Counted from the stretch's first letter, positions 26,096 through 34,781 are shown. The stretch: 64,000 bases of DNA from Prosthecobacter sp. (GCA_021733925.1 JAIPJY010000012.1:79036-143035); one strand, 5' to 3'. The notes: generated by a model not told the origin, from the letters alone. Program-made: numbers and translations.

Positions 26096-27514
26096 ATGCG
26101 CCCTCTCATCGCTCTCCTGCTCTCTTCTTCGTTCGTTTTCGCCGAACTGCCTGACCCCGACGTCATCACGGCGGCCATGAAGAAGGCCGTCACCTACGCT
26201 CACACGCATCTCGCCCGCGAAGGCGGTTATGCGTCCACCTATGACAAAGAGGGCAAGATCGGCGAAGTCGAACACGGCAAATCCGCCACGATCACTTCGA
26301 TCCAACCCCACGGCACCACGACCATGGGCATGGCCATGCTGAAAGCTTATCAGGCCACGGGTGACGGCGTTTTCCTCAGCGCCGCGAAAGACGCCGCCAA
26401 ATCTCTGCTCAAGTGCCAGCTCGCCACCGGCGGCTGGGACAGCGCCTTCGATTTTGATCCTGAGAAGGCAAAAAACTACCACCTGCGCAGCGATCTCGAC
26501 GCCGGGGACAAGGAGCCCGGCAAACGCCGCAACTCCTCCACCCTCGATGACAACAAGACCGAGTCCGCGCTGCTCTTCCTGCTGGAAATGACACACGAGC
26601 CGGCCTGCAAAGACGATGCCGAATTGAAGCGCTGCACCAAGTTTGCCTTCGACGCCCTGCTCGCCGCCCAGTCCCCCATCGGCGCCTGGCCACAGCAGTT
26701 CACCGGCCCGGCGGACCCGACCGCTCCCGTGCTCAAGGCCAGCTATCCCGAAACCTGGAGCCGCACTTTTCCCGCCGTGAAATACACCGGCTTCTACACG
26801 CTCAATGACAACAACCTGGAGCAGATCGCCAAGGTGCTCTTCCGCGCCTACGAACTCGAAAAGGACGAACGCTACCTCACTGCCATGAAGAAACTCGGCG
26901 AGTTCTTCCTGCTGGCGCAAATGCCCGAGCCTCAGCCTGTCTGGGCGCAGCAGTATGACCGCGACATGCATCCCGTCTGGGCACGCAAGTTCGAGCCCCC
27001 ATCCGTCACCGGCTTCGAAAGCATCGGTGCCATGGAGGTGCTGCACCGACTCTGGGTGCTCACAGGTGATGACAAATACCTCAAGCCGATTCCGCCCGCC
27101 CTCGCATGGTTCGAACGCTCCAAGCTGCCCGACGGCACCCACGCACGCTTCTACGAATTGCACACCAACAAGCCGCTGTTCTTCGTCAAAGACACCTACG
27201 TGCTGACCTACGACGACAGCAACATGCCCACGCATTATTCCTTCAAGACCAGCCAGCAGAGCAGCCTCGACCTCTTCAAAAAGCAGCTCGCCAAAGGCCG
27301 CGAAGAACTGCAGACCAACCATGTCGGACCACAGACGCCGAAGGACTGGGCCAGCCGCGCCAAAGCCGCTGTCTCGAAGGCTAAAAAAGCCGCCGCGTCC
27401 CTCGACAGCGAAGGCCGCTGGCTCAAAAACGACGAGATCGACGCAGGAGAATTCGTCAAAAACATGAATGCCATGACGAATTATGTGGAGGCACGGAAGA
27501 AGAGCGCGGAGTAG
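26096..27514 (+). CDS. Secreted pectate lyase (PL10-like)
   Basis: 472 aa. Signal peptide MRPLIALLLSSSFVFA, then an alpha/alpha-barrel: TMGMAMLKAYQATGD, LLKCQLATGGWDSAF, SSTLDDNKTESALLFLLEM (the family's conserved D-D-N segment), IGAWPQQFTG, FYTLNDNNLEQIAKVLF and GFESIGAMEVLHRLW. These match the pectate lyase family of Pel10 type, which cleaves polygalacturonate by calcium-assisted beta-elimination. With the neighbouring GH62 gene it suggests growth on plant cell wall polysaccharides. It starts 24 bases after the DUF2851 gene. A short hairpin TGACG/CGTCA lies in the gap. Confidence 0.75.
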   Translation: MRPLIALLLSSSFVFAELPDPDVITAAMKKAVTYAHTHLAREGGYASTYDKEGKIGEVEHGKSATITSIQPHGTTTMGMAMLKAYQATGDGVFLSAAKDAAKSLLKCQLATGGWDSAFDFDPEKAKNYHLRSDLDAGDKEPGKRRNSSTLDDNKTESALLFLLEMTHEPACKDDAELKRCTKFAFDALLAAQSPIGAWPQQFTGPADPTAPVLKASYPETWSRTFPAVKYTGFYTLNDNNLEQIAKVLFRAYELEKDERYLTAMKKLGEFFLLAQMPEPQPVWAQQYDRDMHPVWARKFEPPSVTGFESIGAMEVLHRLWVLTGDDKYLKPIPPALAWFERSKLPDGTHARFYELHTNKPLFFVKDTYVLTYDDSNMPTHYSFKTSQQSSLDLFKKQLAKGREELQTNHVGPQTPKDWASRAKAAVSKAKKAAASLDSEGRWLKNDEIDAGEFVKNMNAMTNYVEARKKSAE

Positions 27515-27546
27515 CTCTTTTCCAAAGCCGCGCCTGTTACAGACCA

Positions 27547-27927
27547 ATGAAGCATCCTCTCAATTCGACTTTTGAGTTCATGCCGGACAAGGATCTGCGG
27601 CTTTTTATCCTTCATCAGGTCATCACGCCTTTTCTCGATCAAAAAGCAGTGGAAGGCGTCCGCCTGTCGGCCGGCATTGATTACAAAGCTGAAACTCAGA
27701 TCGTTCATGGCCCGCGATTTGATCGAAAAGGAAAAACAACTGAGGTTCTAGTGATGGTGGTTTGCAGACAGAATTCCTCAGGGCTCTCTCAGAGTTTGCT
27801 GTCGATCGAGATTGTTCCGACAGGTGATGCCTCTGCGGACTTTGCCTCTTATGCCATTCACGGAGTCTTGCGGAAAGATGATCGCGGCTACTATTTGACC
27901 GAAAGTACTGTCCGAACTTTGAAATGA
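27547..27927 (+). CDS. Hypothetical protein, 126 aa
   Basis: Not recognised. It is a soluble mixed alpha/beta protein of 126 residues (MKHPLNSTFEFMP, QTEVLVMVVCRQ-type strand region, SLLSIEIVPTGD). The base composition is visibly poorer in GC than its neighbours, a sign of later acquisition. It begins 32 bases after the pectate lyase stop and converges on the CorA-like gene with 31 bases between stops. Coding is likely because the frame is long, starts with ATG and lacks the Arg/Ala/Pro bias of shadow frames here. Confidence 0.55.
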   Translation: MKHPLNSTFEFMPDKDLRLFILHQVITPFLDQKAVEGVRLSAGIDYKAETQIVHGPRFDRKGKTTEVLVMVVCRQNSSGLSQSLLSIEIVPTGDASADFASYAIHGVLRKDDRGYYLTESTVRTLK

Positions 27928-27958
27928 TAAGCTCCTCCAAAGTCCACAGGGCCAGACC

Positions 27959-28693
27959 TTAGCGCCTTGCCACCACAAACGAACTCATCACCAGGCCGAT
28001 GATCACCCCCACGGCACCGATGAGCCAGAAGTTCGTCGGCGTGTCGGCCACATCGGCCCGCACATACATGCTGAACAGGCCCGTCAGCGCCGTGAGCGGC
28101 AGAAACAGCGCGGCCATCACATTCAGGCGGTGCGAGGTGTTCGCCATGATTTGTGCGCTTTGCGCCTGAGCCTCGGCTTGTTTCGCAACAGTGAAGTTCA
28201 GGCCGAATTGCGCGTCCTGCAGCAGCAGTTCGGCAGTGCGCTCGATACTCGCCGCCTGATCTCGCAGATTGATCAAATCGCGGTCCGCTTTGATGAATTC
28301 ACGCGCCTGCTGCAACGCACGATGCATGCCACGTGAACTGCGCAGCACAGGAGCGATGGCTTCGAGCACCTTGTGATACTCGACGGCGGTTTGTGCCGCG
28401 TGCTCCGCCTTGTCCAGTTCATCCAGCCGTGCCACATAGGATGTCTGATGATTTTGCAGCGCGAGACTGCCGCCATTGTCAGGGCTGGATTTCCAGGTAC
28501 CATCCGGCATCCGCCAAAACAACGCGGGCCGTCTTTCCACATCATCAGGTCCGGGAAGCTGGTGGAGAATGATGAGCAGGTGCCCCTCCTCAAAGATCGC
28601 ACGCTGCGTACCCGCCTCGCGCCCCACCCGGTTGCGAATGGCCTCCGGGATGGCGGTCCAAAGTTTCGGAATGATTTGTATGTCTGGTTTCAT
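27959..28693 (-). CDS. CorA-like membrane protein with altered GMN motif
   Basis: 244 aa. A soluble N-terminal part (residues 1-95, including LIILHQLPGPDDVERRPALFW) leads into a long coiled-coil helix (about 95-190) and two C-terminal spans: MAALFLPLTALTGLFSMYV and FWLIGAVGVIIGLVMSSFVVARR. This is the topology of CorA magnesium channels, where the loop after TM1 carries GMN. Here the equivalent residues are SMY, so the ion filter is changed. The protein is also shorter than CorA (about 316 aa). It may be a CorA relative with another role, such as the zinc exporter ZntB branch or a membrane stress sensor. Confidence 0.6.
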   Translation of the reverse strand: MKPDIQIIPKLWTAIPEAIRNRVGREAGTQRAIFEEGHLLIILHQLPGPDDVERRPALFWRMPDGTWKSSPDNGGSLALQNHQTSYVARLDELDKAEHAAQTAVEYHKVLEAIAPVLRSSRGMHRALQQAREFIKADRDLINLRDQAASIERTAELLLQDAQFGLNFTVAKQAEAQAQSAQIMANTSHRLNVMAALFLPLTALTGLFSMYVRADVADTPTNFWLIGAVGVIIGLVMSSFVVARR

Positions 28694-28855
28694 GATTGGA
28701 AATGGATTTCATTCCCGCCGCCATGAGAGCAGAAACCCGAGAGACGGGCGATTGGAAAATGCGTGGGCGTTTGTCAGTGACCGGGAGATCTGGCGAGATT
28801 CCATTCTGTCCCACAAATTTGACAATCTTGAGGGGCAGCTCACCGTTCGTCCATC

Positions 28856-29062
28856 ATGGAAAAAGGTATCTATGTTCGAATCGCTGACGAACTGCGTTGT
28901 GGTTGCGCTCATGAGAAGAACCTCAAATGGGCATTGCTCAGGAGGCAATTGAGTGCAGGCGCCGAAGCGACTGAGTCGGAATTTGTGACTCTTGATGCGG
29001 AATCTTTGCTCGCAGCAGCAAAGAAACGCAAAAAACCGAAATTGCCTGATTCCATTCTGTGA
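28856..29062 (+). CDS. Possible small protein, 68 aa
   Basis: Not recognised. It starts MEKGIYVRIADELR and ends in a basic tail (AAAKKRKKPKLPDSIL). Composition is natural for a protein and the frame ends just before the promoter-like site of the next gene, but there is no family match. The 162 bases upstream (28694-28855) hold no better gene; a fragment in another frame (ENAWAFVSDREIW, about 28760) looks protein-like and could be part of the same broken gene. Confidence 0.35.
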   Translation: MEKGIYVRIADELRCGCAHEKNLKWALLRRQLSAGAEATESEFVTLDAESLLAAAKKRKKPKLPDSIL

Positions 29063-29070
29063 AGTAACTT
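29042..29070 (+). promoter_or_regulatory. Putative sigma-70-type promoter of the HNH operon
   Basis: TTGCCT (29042-29047), 17 bases, TAACTT (29065-29070), then 6 bases to ATG 29077. The expected transcription start coincides with the A of the start codon, so the message would be leaderless. The -10 box is identical to the one before the antitoxin gene at 38202. Confidence 0.5.
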
Positions 29071-29076
29071 GCCCGC

Positions 29077-29340
29077 ATGATCACCGACATTCCGAGTCTC
29101 GAAAGGATGCTTGATCCGTTGAGCCGCAGTCTCAACGCCGCCGCCGCCCATGCCTTGGTGGACTTGAAGGCCGATGAGCAACTGGCTGACGAACTGGACC
29201 GCCTCGCCGCCAAAGAAAGTGCCGACAACATCACTGAAGAAGAGCGCCGCCGCTACGAAACCTATGTAAGCGCAGCAAGCATCCTTTCGGTGCTTCAGGC
29301 CAAGGCACGTCTTTTTCTGCGAGATCAAGCGTCGGCATGA
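29077..29340 (+). CDS. Small hypothetical protein upstream of HNH nuclease
   Basis: 87 aa, mostly helical and acidic (LDPLSRSLNAAAAHALVDLKAD, ESADNITEEERRRYETYV). Its stop overlaps the start of the HNH gene by 4 bases, so both are made together. Small helical genes of this length in front of HNH genes are frequent in Verrucomicrobia and Planctomycetes and look like a conserved partner; the function is unknown (antitoxin-like or adaptor role is inference). Confidence 0.6.
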   Translation: MITDIPSLERMLDPLSRSLNAAAAHALVDLKADEQLADELDRLAAKESADNITEEERRRYETYVSAASILSVLQAKARLFLRDQASA

Positions 29341-29741
29341 TGGAAGAAACCATCCGTCAGACGGTACGTCTCCGAGCCAGAGACCGCTGTGAATACTGTC
29401 TGCTTCGACAGGAGCACGAGCCGACGTGTCCACTGCACATAGATCATATCATTGCCATCAAACATCAGGGAACAGGCACGCTGGAAAATCTTGCGTTGGC
29501 CTGTGGCGTCTGCAACCGGGCCAAAGGCACCAATGTGGCGGGCATAGATCCCGACTCGGGCGAACTGACCCGGCTCTACCATCCTCGCAAGGATGTCTGG
29601 GATGAGCATTTCCTGCGTGATGGGGCTTTGATTTTGGGACGCACGGCCATCGGGAGAACCACTGTTTGGGTTCTGCAAATGAACATCGCGCCACGCGTCG
29701 AGTTGAGGACGCTCCTGCAGAAACTCGGTGAGCTGGATTAA
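29337..29741 (+). CDS. HNH endonuclease
   Basis: 134 aa. CEYCLLRQEHEPTCPLHIDHIIAIKHQGTG shows the family's zinc-type Cys pair and the HIDHI catalytic His/Asp, followed by LENLALACGVCNRAKG with the second Cys pair and Asn (HNH). The rest is a short C-terminal extension. It is a stand-alone HNH nuclease of about standard length; no methylase or phage genes are next to it, so its target is unknown. Its start ATG 29337 overlaps the stop of the upstream 87-aa gene by 4 bases. Confidence 0.85.
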   Translation: MMEETIRQTVRLRARDRCEYCLLRQEHEPTCPLHIDHIIAIKHQGTGTLENLALACGVCNRAKGTNVAGIDPDSGELTRLYHPRKDVWDEHFLRDGALILGRTAIGRTTVWVLQMNIAPRVELRTLLQKLGELD

Positions 29742-29750
29742 CCACAAATC

Positions 29751-29779
29751 TTGCCCGCATGCGAATCACGGCCTAGCTT
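29751..29779 (+). promoter_or_regulatory. Putative promoter of murC-murB
   Basis: TTGCCC (29751-29756), 17 bases, TAGCTT (29774-29779), and 11 bases to ATG 29791. The hexamers match the layout seen before several other genes in this window and predict a leader of only about 4 bases. Confidence 0.4.
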
Positions 29780-29790
29780 CCCTGCCCATC

Positions 29791-32097
29791 ATGTCCCACG
29801 CCGTCCTCAGTCTCCTCAAAGAAAGCCGTCACCCCATGCGCATCGACCTCATCGGGGTCGCAGGCTCCGGCATGAGCGGGCTGGCGTTGCTGCTGCTGGG
29901 ACTCGGGCACAAAGTGAGCGGTTCAGACAAGGCGACGACCTTGGAGACAGACCGGCTGCAAAAGCTCGGCTTGCAGTTCTTCCACGGCCACACGGAGAAA
30001 GAGGTCGAGGACTGCGACATGGTCATCTACTCAAGTGCCATCAAGCCGGGCAACGTGGCCTATGAATCGGCCTTCAAGCAGGGCATTCCACTCGTCCGCC
30101 GTGCAGAAGCGCTGGCCGCTGTGATGGCGAACAAGAAAGGCGTCGTCGTCTGCGGCACGCATGGCAAGACCACCACCTCCGCACTCACCGCACACGTTCT
30201 GCGTCAGGGCGGCCTCAAGCCCAGTCACTACGTCGGCGCGGAAATTCCGATCCTCGGTTCCAATGCGCACTGGGACACCGAAGGCGAGCTCTTCGTGGCC
30301 GAGGGCGATGAAAGCGACGGCACCCTGGTCAACTTCCATCCTGAGCACGCCATTGTGCTGAACATCGAGCCCGAGCATCTCGACTTCTACGACGGCATCG
30401 AAGCCATCAAGACCGTCTTCCGCCAGGTCCTCAGCCAGACACGCACCCACTGGGTGTATTGCGCTGAAGACCCCGTCGCCAGCGAAGTCTGTGCCGGGTC
30501 ACAAGGCGTCAGCTACGGCTGGAGCCGCGACCACGATTTCTCGGCCAACATCCTCTCGATGAAGCCGGATCATTCCGAGTTCGAAGTGTATCAAAAGAAC
30601 CAACTGCTCGGCACAGCCACGCTTGGCATTCCCGGCAAACACAATGTCAGCAACGCCCTCGCGGCCATTGCACTCGCCACCCGCTGCGGCGTCGCGTTTG
30701 AGGCCATCCAGCATGCCTTGCGCACCTTCCGCGGTGCAAAACGCCGGTTTGAAATCCGTCACAGCGGCGAGCGCTTCACCGTCGTGGACGACTACGGCCA
30801 TCACCCGAGCGAAATCGCCGCCACCCTGGCCACCGCGAAAGGCCTGAACGCGAAACGCATTGTGTGCCTCTTCCAGCCACATCGCTACAGCCGCACGCAG
30901 CTCTTGAAAAAGGAGTTCGGCGCAAGCTTTGACGCCGTGGACGAGCTGTTCGTGACCGACGTCTATCCAGCCAGCGAAAAGCCGCTCCCCGGCGTCAGCG
31001 GCGAGACCATTCTCGAAGAGGTGCGGCTGCAAAACGATCACACCAAGACCGGCAGCACTCCCACCATGCCCATCGCTCGCGACAAGGTGGGCAACGCCCT
31101 CCGCCCCGGCGATCTGCTCATCACCCTCGGTGCAGGCAATGTGCACGAAGTCGGCCGCTGCATCGCCCGTGACCTGCCCGTGCTCGAAAAACTCTGCGCC
31201 ATCCTTGATGCCAACGGCGGTGGTGTAGCAAAGCTCTATGAGCCCATGAGCCGCCACACCACCTGGCTCATCGGCGGCCCCGCGCAGTACTGGATCGAAC
31301 CGCGCAATGAAGCGTCCTTTGCTGAAGTCGTGCGCTACCTGCGCTCCGCATCGATTCCCATCCGCGTCATTGGCCGTGGCTCCAACCTGCTGGTCAAAGA
31401 CGGCGGCATTCGCGGCGCGGTGATTCACACGAAAGGCGACTTTGAAAATGTGACGGTGAACGGTGATTCGATCACCGCCGGAGCCGGAGCACGGCTCAAA
31501 AAAATCGCCAGTGCAGCCCGCAATGCCGGCCTTGGCGGCTTTGAATGGATGGAAGGCATCCCCGGCAATCTCGGCGGTGCCATCCGCATGAACGCCGGAG
31601 CGATGGGTAGCGAAACCTTCGATCAAATCGTCAGCGTGCGCTTCATCGACACAGACGGCAGCATCAAAGAAAAGCCGCTGGCCGAAATCACGCACCACTA
31701 CCGCAGCGCGCCCGAATTTGAAGAGCGCTACGTCGTTTCTGCTGTGTTCAAAGGCACCCCTGCCCCGCAGGCCGAGATCGACACCAAGCTCGCCGCCTCC
31801 CATCAAAAACGCCGTACGTCCCAGCCCGTCGGAGCCAGCGCCGGCTGCACCTTCAAGAACCCTGAAGTCTGCGGTGCAGGCAAACTGATCGACGACCTCA
31901 CCCTCAAAGGCCGCACGGCTGGCAAGGCCATCGTCAGCGACATCCACGCCAACTTCATCGTCAACCAAGGCGGTGCCACCGCCCGCGAAGTCCTCGACCT
32001 CGTGGCCCAGATCAAAGACACCGCCTTGCACGAGCGCGGCGTGACACTGGAGATGGAAGTGAAAGTCATCGGCGAGGACCAAGCGCTGCCGTTGTGA
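29791..32097 (+). CDS. murC-murB: MurC-MurB fusion (UDP-MurNAc--L-Ala ligase / UDP-enolpyruvoyl-GlcNAc reductase)
   Basis: 768 aa from ATG 29791. Residues 1 to about 455 are MurC: IGVAGSGMSGLALLLLG, the ATP loop GTHGKTTT (122-129), GDESDGTLVNFHPEHA, and DDYGHHPSEIAAT in the C-terminal domain. Residues from about 475 are MurB: VIGRGSNLLVKDGG and GIPGNLGGAIRMNAGAMG bind FAD, and SAGCTFKNP plus HANFIVN form the active site. The position that is Ser in well-studied MurB enzymes is Cys here (SAGC). The fusion joins two consecutive cytoplasmic steps of peptidoglycan precursor synthesis and is known in Verrucomicrobia/Chlamydiae-type bacteria. A strong terminator follows at 32103. Confidence 0.93.
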   Translation: MSHAVLSLLKESRHPMRIDLIGVAGSGMSGLALLLLGLGHKVSGSDKATTLETDRLQKLGLQFFHGHTEKEVEDCDMVIYSSAIKPGNVAYESAFKQGIPLVRRAEALAAVMANKKGVVVCGTHGKTTTSALTAHVLRQGGLKPSHYVGAEIPILGSNAHWDTEGELFVAEGDESDGTLVNFHPEHAIVLNIEPEHLDFYDGIEAIKTVFRQVLSQTRTHWVYCAEDPVASEVCAGSQGVSYGWSRDHDFSANILSMKPDHSEFEVYQKNQLLGTATLGIPGKHNVSNALAAIALATRCGVAFEAIQHALRTFRGAKRRFEIRHSGERFTVVDDYGHHPSEIAATLATAKGLNAKRIVCLFQPHRYSRTQLLKKEFGASFDAVDELFVTDVYPASEKPLPGVSGETILEEVRLQNDHTKTGSTPTMPIARDKVGNALRPGDLLITLGAGNVHEVGRCIARDLPVLEKLCAILDANGGGVAKLYEPMSRHTTWLIGGPAQYWIEPRNEASFAEVVRYLRSASIPIRVIGRGSNLLVKDGGIRGAVIHTKGDFENVTVNGDSITAGAGARLKKIASAARNAGLGGFEWMEGIPGNLGGAIRMNAGAMGSETFDQIVSVRFIDTDGSIKEKPLAEITHHYRSAPEFEERYVVSAVFKGTPAPQAEIDTKLAASHQKRRTSQPVGASAGCTFKNPEVCGAGKLIDDLTLKGRTAGKAIVSDIHANFIVNQGGATAREVLDLVAQIKDTALHERGVTLEMEVKVIGEDQALPL

Positions 32098-32102
32098 CAA
32101 AC

Positions 32103-32125
32103 GTCTGACAACTCAGACATTTTTT
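32103..32125 (+). terminator. Rho-independent terminator after murC-murB
   Basis: Stem GTCTGA (32103-32108), loop CAAC, TCAGAC (32113-32118), then A and six T (32120-32125). Six perfect pairs and a T run, 5 bases after the murC-murB stop: a textbook terminator shape. Confidence 0.75.
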
Positions 32126-32193
32126 CAGTGTCCAACTTTGGAGAACAGGTGTTCATTTTCAGCTTGTTCCGTCTTTTGGGCGGTCTTTTTTGC

Positions 32194-34110
32194 ATGCAAA
32201 AACTCGCTCTCATTCTCTTCCTCCTTGGCCTGTTCGTGACCGGATTGCTCGGCACGGAAACACGCCTGCTTTTCTTCTGGCCAGGGTGTCTGCTGCTCGG
32301 GCTGGCAGGCTTGAGCGCCGTGCTGCGCTGGAAGCTGCGCGTGAGTTTTCAGCCGAGTGACTGGTGTTTGCTCACGGTTCTGACGCTGGCAAGCTACGTG
32401 GGCTGGCGGGCCTGGGCGTCGCCCGTGGAAGTGTATGCGCGTGAGGACGCGGCCGTGCTGCTGGCGGGTTTCGTGGCCTACTTATTGACCGTGACAGCCG
32501 TCAGTGACTCGAAATGGCGGCTGGGCATCGTGTGCGTGCTTCTGGTGCTGGCGGCGGGAAATCTGACCGCCGGCTGGCTGAATTTCAAAGGGCGCTGGGA
32601 TTTCCATCTGGTGCCGGGTTTCTCACGTTCCTTTCCGCCGGGACGCATCGGCGGCTTCTTCAACAATCCCAATCATCTCGCGGCGTTTCTGTCCTTCACG
32701 GCCTTCCTGTCGGCAGGTGTGATGCTCTTTGCGCGCATTCACATCGCCTCACGGCTGCTGCTGGGCTTCGGCATTTTGTCGATGCTCGCGGGTGTGGCGC
32801 TCACAGCCAGCCGGGCGGCGATGCTGGGTATTGCCGTCGGTGGCGTGGGGTTTGTGCTGCTGACGCTGTGGATCGTTTGGAGCACCAAGCGCTCGCTGTT
32901 CAAATGGCTCGTCATCGCCCTGCTCCTGGTGGGTGGCGCTGCGGGCGGTGCACTCTACAAGGTGAACGAAGACTCCCTGCTCCGGCGGCAGCTGACGAGC
33001 CCGCTGGGCGAGGACATGCGCGTGCACATCTGGCGCGCCGCGCTGGCACAGAATGCAGACTCACCGTGGATCGGTGTGGGATCACGCATGTTTTACGAAG
33101 GCAGCATCACGCATCGGGATCCGGAGTCTTCGCCCTACATGGGAGATGCGCTCTTCGCCCACAATGAATACCTGCAGACCCTGGCGGATTACGGCTGGGC
33201 CGGGCTGGCTCTGGTGCTGCTGGTCGTGCTGGCACACCTCATGAATGGCCTGCGTTTCCTGCGCTGGTTCACGGCGGAGAAGTTTCCAGCCACCGGCATG
33301 CTCGGCAGCAATGCACTGGCGCTCACCCTCGGCGGCATCGCCGCACTGGTGGCTACGCTGGTGCAGGCGGTGTTTGAATTTCAAGGCCACATCCCGATCA
33401 CAGCGGTCGTCGGCGCCATCCTCCTCGGCCTGCTCGCCAATCCGGGCATCGAGAGCGAGGCCTTCAAAACCCGCCGCATCTGGGGTCTGCGCTTCCTCAT
33501 GAAAATCGCCATGCTGGCGGCATCCGCCGCGCTGCTGGGGGCCGCAGCGATCTTTGGCACCGCCGATGGATACGCGGGCTATGCACGACTCCAAAACAGC
33601 CGCGGTGAAACCGGGCAAGCGCTGGCTCATTTCGCACGCGCCACACTCATGGACCCACGCAACGCCGTGCTGGCCTATCAGCACGGGGTGGCCTTGATGG
33701 ACTCGGTCAATTCAAAAATGACCAAGGATGCCTACCTCCGCACGGTGGACGCCTCGCTGAAAGAACTCACCCGTGCGACGGCCCTGAATCCCCACAATTA
33801 CCTCTACCAGCTCGCGCTGGCGGATGCTCTGGATGCCGCAGGCAAGAATGACGCAGCGTTTCAGGCCATCCAGCGGGCCCTGACCCTTGCCCCGCTCTAT
33901 GAAGAGCCCCGCCTGGCCCTGGGCATGCACTATCACCGCCTGAAACAATACCAGGAGGCTGAATTGGCCTACCTCTGGGCCGGAAAGGCGCACGTCAAGA
34001 ACCCTGAAGGCACCGCCAACTGGCTGGACACTTACCGTGAACTCCTGCGTCAAACCGCTCTGGAGGCCGAGCAGGCACGGGCCGCCCTGATCCAGCAGCA
34101 AGGACGCTGA
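32194..34110 (+). CDS. O-antigen ligase/polymerase-like membrane protein with TPR tail
   Basis: 638 aa from ATG 32194 (MQKLALILFLLG); an ATG at 32128 would add 22 residues and lies close to the terminator. About eleven membrane spans are followed by the Wzy_C signature: FFNNPNHLAAFLSFTAFL, LTASRAAMLGIAVGGVGF and HNEYLQTLADYGWAG. After about residue 455 come tetratricopeptide repeats (ALAHFARATLMDPRNAVLAYQ, AFQAIQRALTLAPLYEEP). It would transfer or polymerise surface glycans on the periplasmic side, with the TPR tail binding a partner. Independent of its neighbours in function as far as seen. Confidence 0.8.
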   Translation: MQKLALILFLLGLFVTGLLGTETRLLFFWPGCLLLGLAGLSAVLRWKLRVSFQPSDWCLLTVLTLASYVGWRAWASPVEVYAREDAAVLLAGFVAYLLTVTAVSDSKWRLGIVCVLLVLAAGNLTAGWLNFKGRWDFHLVPGFSRSFPPGRIGGFFNNPNHLAAFLSFTAFLSAGVMLFARIHIASRLLLGFGILSMLAGVALTASRAAMLGIAVGGVGFVLLTLWIVWSTKRSLFKWLVIALLLVGGAAGGALYKVNEDSLLRRQLTSPLGEDMRVHIWRAALAQNADSPWIGVGSRMFYEGSITHRDPESSPYMGDALFAHNEYLQTLADYGWAGLALVLLVVLAHLMNGLRFLRWFTAEKFPATGMLGSNALALTLGGIAALVATLVQAVFEFQGHIPITAVVGAILLGLLANPGIESEAFKTRRIWGLRFLMKIAMLAASAALLGAAAIFGTADGYAGYARLQNSRGETGQALAHFARATLMDPRNAVLAYQHGVALMDSVNSKMTKDAYLRTVDASLKELTRATALNPHNYLYQLALADALDAAGKNDAAFQAIQRALTLAPLYEEPRLALGMHYHRLKQYQEAELAYLWAGKAHVKNPEGTANWLDTYRELLRQTALEAEQARAALIQQQGR

Positions 34111-34119
34111 GATGTGCAT

Positions 34120-34147
34120 TTGCCCTCGCGCCGATTTCCGCTACTGT
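34120..34147 (+). promoter_or_regulatory. Putative promoter of leuD
   Basis: TTGCCC (34120-34125), 16 bases, TACTGT (34142-34147), 10 bases to ATG 34158. Same layout as the murC and HNH promoters. Confidence 0.4.
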
Positions 34148-34157
34148 CGCGCCCCTC

Positions 34158-34754
34158 ATGGCACTCGCAAAAATCACCCAAGTTACCGGCTGCGGCGTTT
34201 ACGTTCCTGGCTCGGACATCGACACTGACCGCATCATCCCGGCACGCTTCATGAAATGCGTGACGTTTGACGGACTCGGCGAATTCGCCTTCTACGACGT
34301 GCGTTTCGACAAAGACGGCAAGCCCACCGGCCACCCGCTTGACGATCCACGCTTCAAAAGCGCGAACATCCTTCTCTCCGGCACCAACTTCGGCTGCGGC
34401 AGTTCCCGTGAGCACGCCCCCCAGGCCCTGTATCGCTTCGGCATCCGTGCCGTGATCGCCGAGAGCTTCGCGGAAATCTTTTTCGGCAACTGCACCACGC
34501 TGGGCATCCCCTGTGTATGCGCGAGCGCTGCCGACATCCGCGTGCTGGCCAACGAGATCGAGCGCAACCCGAAGCTCGAAGTCACCATCGACGTCGCTTC
34601 CGGCAAGGTGCTCTTTGAGGATCAGGAATTCTCCGTCGCCCTGCCAGGGACTGCGCATGAAGCGCTGACCACCGGCAAGTGGGACCCCATCGCCGAACTC
34701 CTTGAAAACAAGGACGCCGTACATGCCCGCATCACAGCGTTGGGTTTTGCCTGA
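34158..34754 (+). CDS. leuD: 3-isopropylmalate dehydratase small subunit
   Basis: 198 aa, the normal size. GSDIDTDRIIPARFM is the conserved N-terminal swivelling-domain motif, and LSGTNFGCGSSREHAPQAL is the LeuD signature. ESFAEIFFGNC and the following GIPCVCA are also family-typical. With LeuC it isomerises 2-isopropylmalate to 3-isopropylmalate in leucine synthesis. leuC is not in the window, so the two subunit genes are separated. Homoaconitase or methylsubstituted relatives are less likely given the motif. Confidence 0.9.
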   Translation: MALAKITQVTGCGVYVPGSDIDTDRIIPARFMKCVTFDGLGEFAFYDVRFDKDGKPTGHPLDDPRFKSANILLSGTNFGCGSSREHAPQALYRFGIRAVIAESFAEIFFGNCTTLGIPCVCASAADIRVLANEIERNPKLEVTIDVASGKVLFEDQEFSVALPGTAHEALTTGKWDPIAELLENKDAVHARITALGFA

Positions 34755-34774
34755 GTCAGATCTTTCTGTAACGC
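34747..34774 (+). promoter_or_regulatory. Putative promoter of the pyrophosphatase gene
   Basis: TTGCCT (34747-34752) overlaps the leuD stop; 16 bases later is TAACGC (34769-34774), with 7 bases to ATG 34782. The predicted start is at the ATG (leaderless). The -10 is weaker than the others, so this is tentative. Confidence 0.35.
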
Positions 34775-34781
34775 CTGACGC

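Noticed and set aside
25178-27547. 789-codon minus-strand frame over DUF2851 and the pectate lyase
   Set aside because: Long frames opposite GC-rich genes are common; no domain is recognisable and both plus-strand genes have clear signals.
30499-32100. 533-codon frame opposite murC-murB
   Set aside because: Antisense to a gene with unmistakable MurC and MurB motifs; composition is shadow-like.
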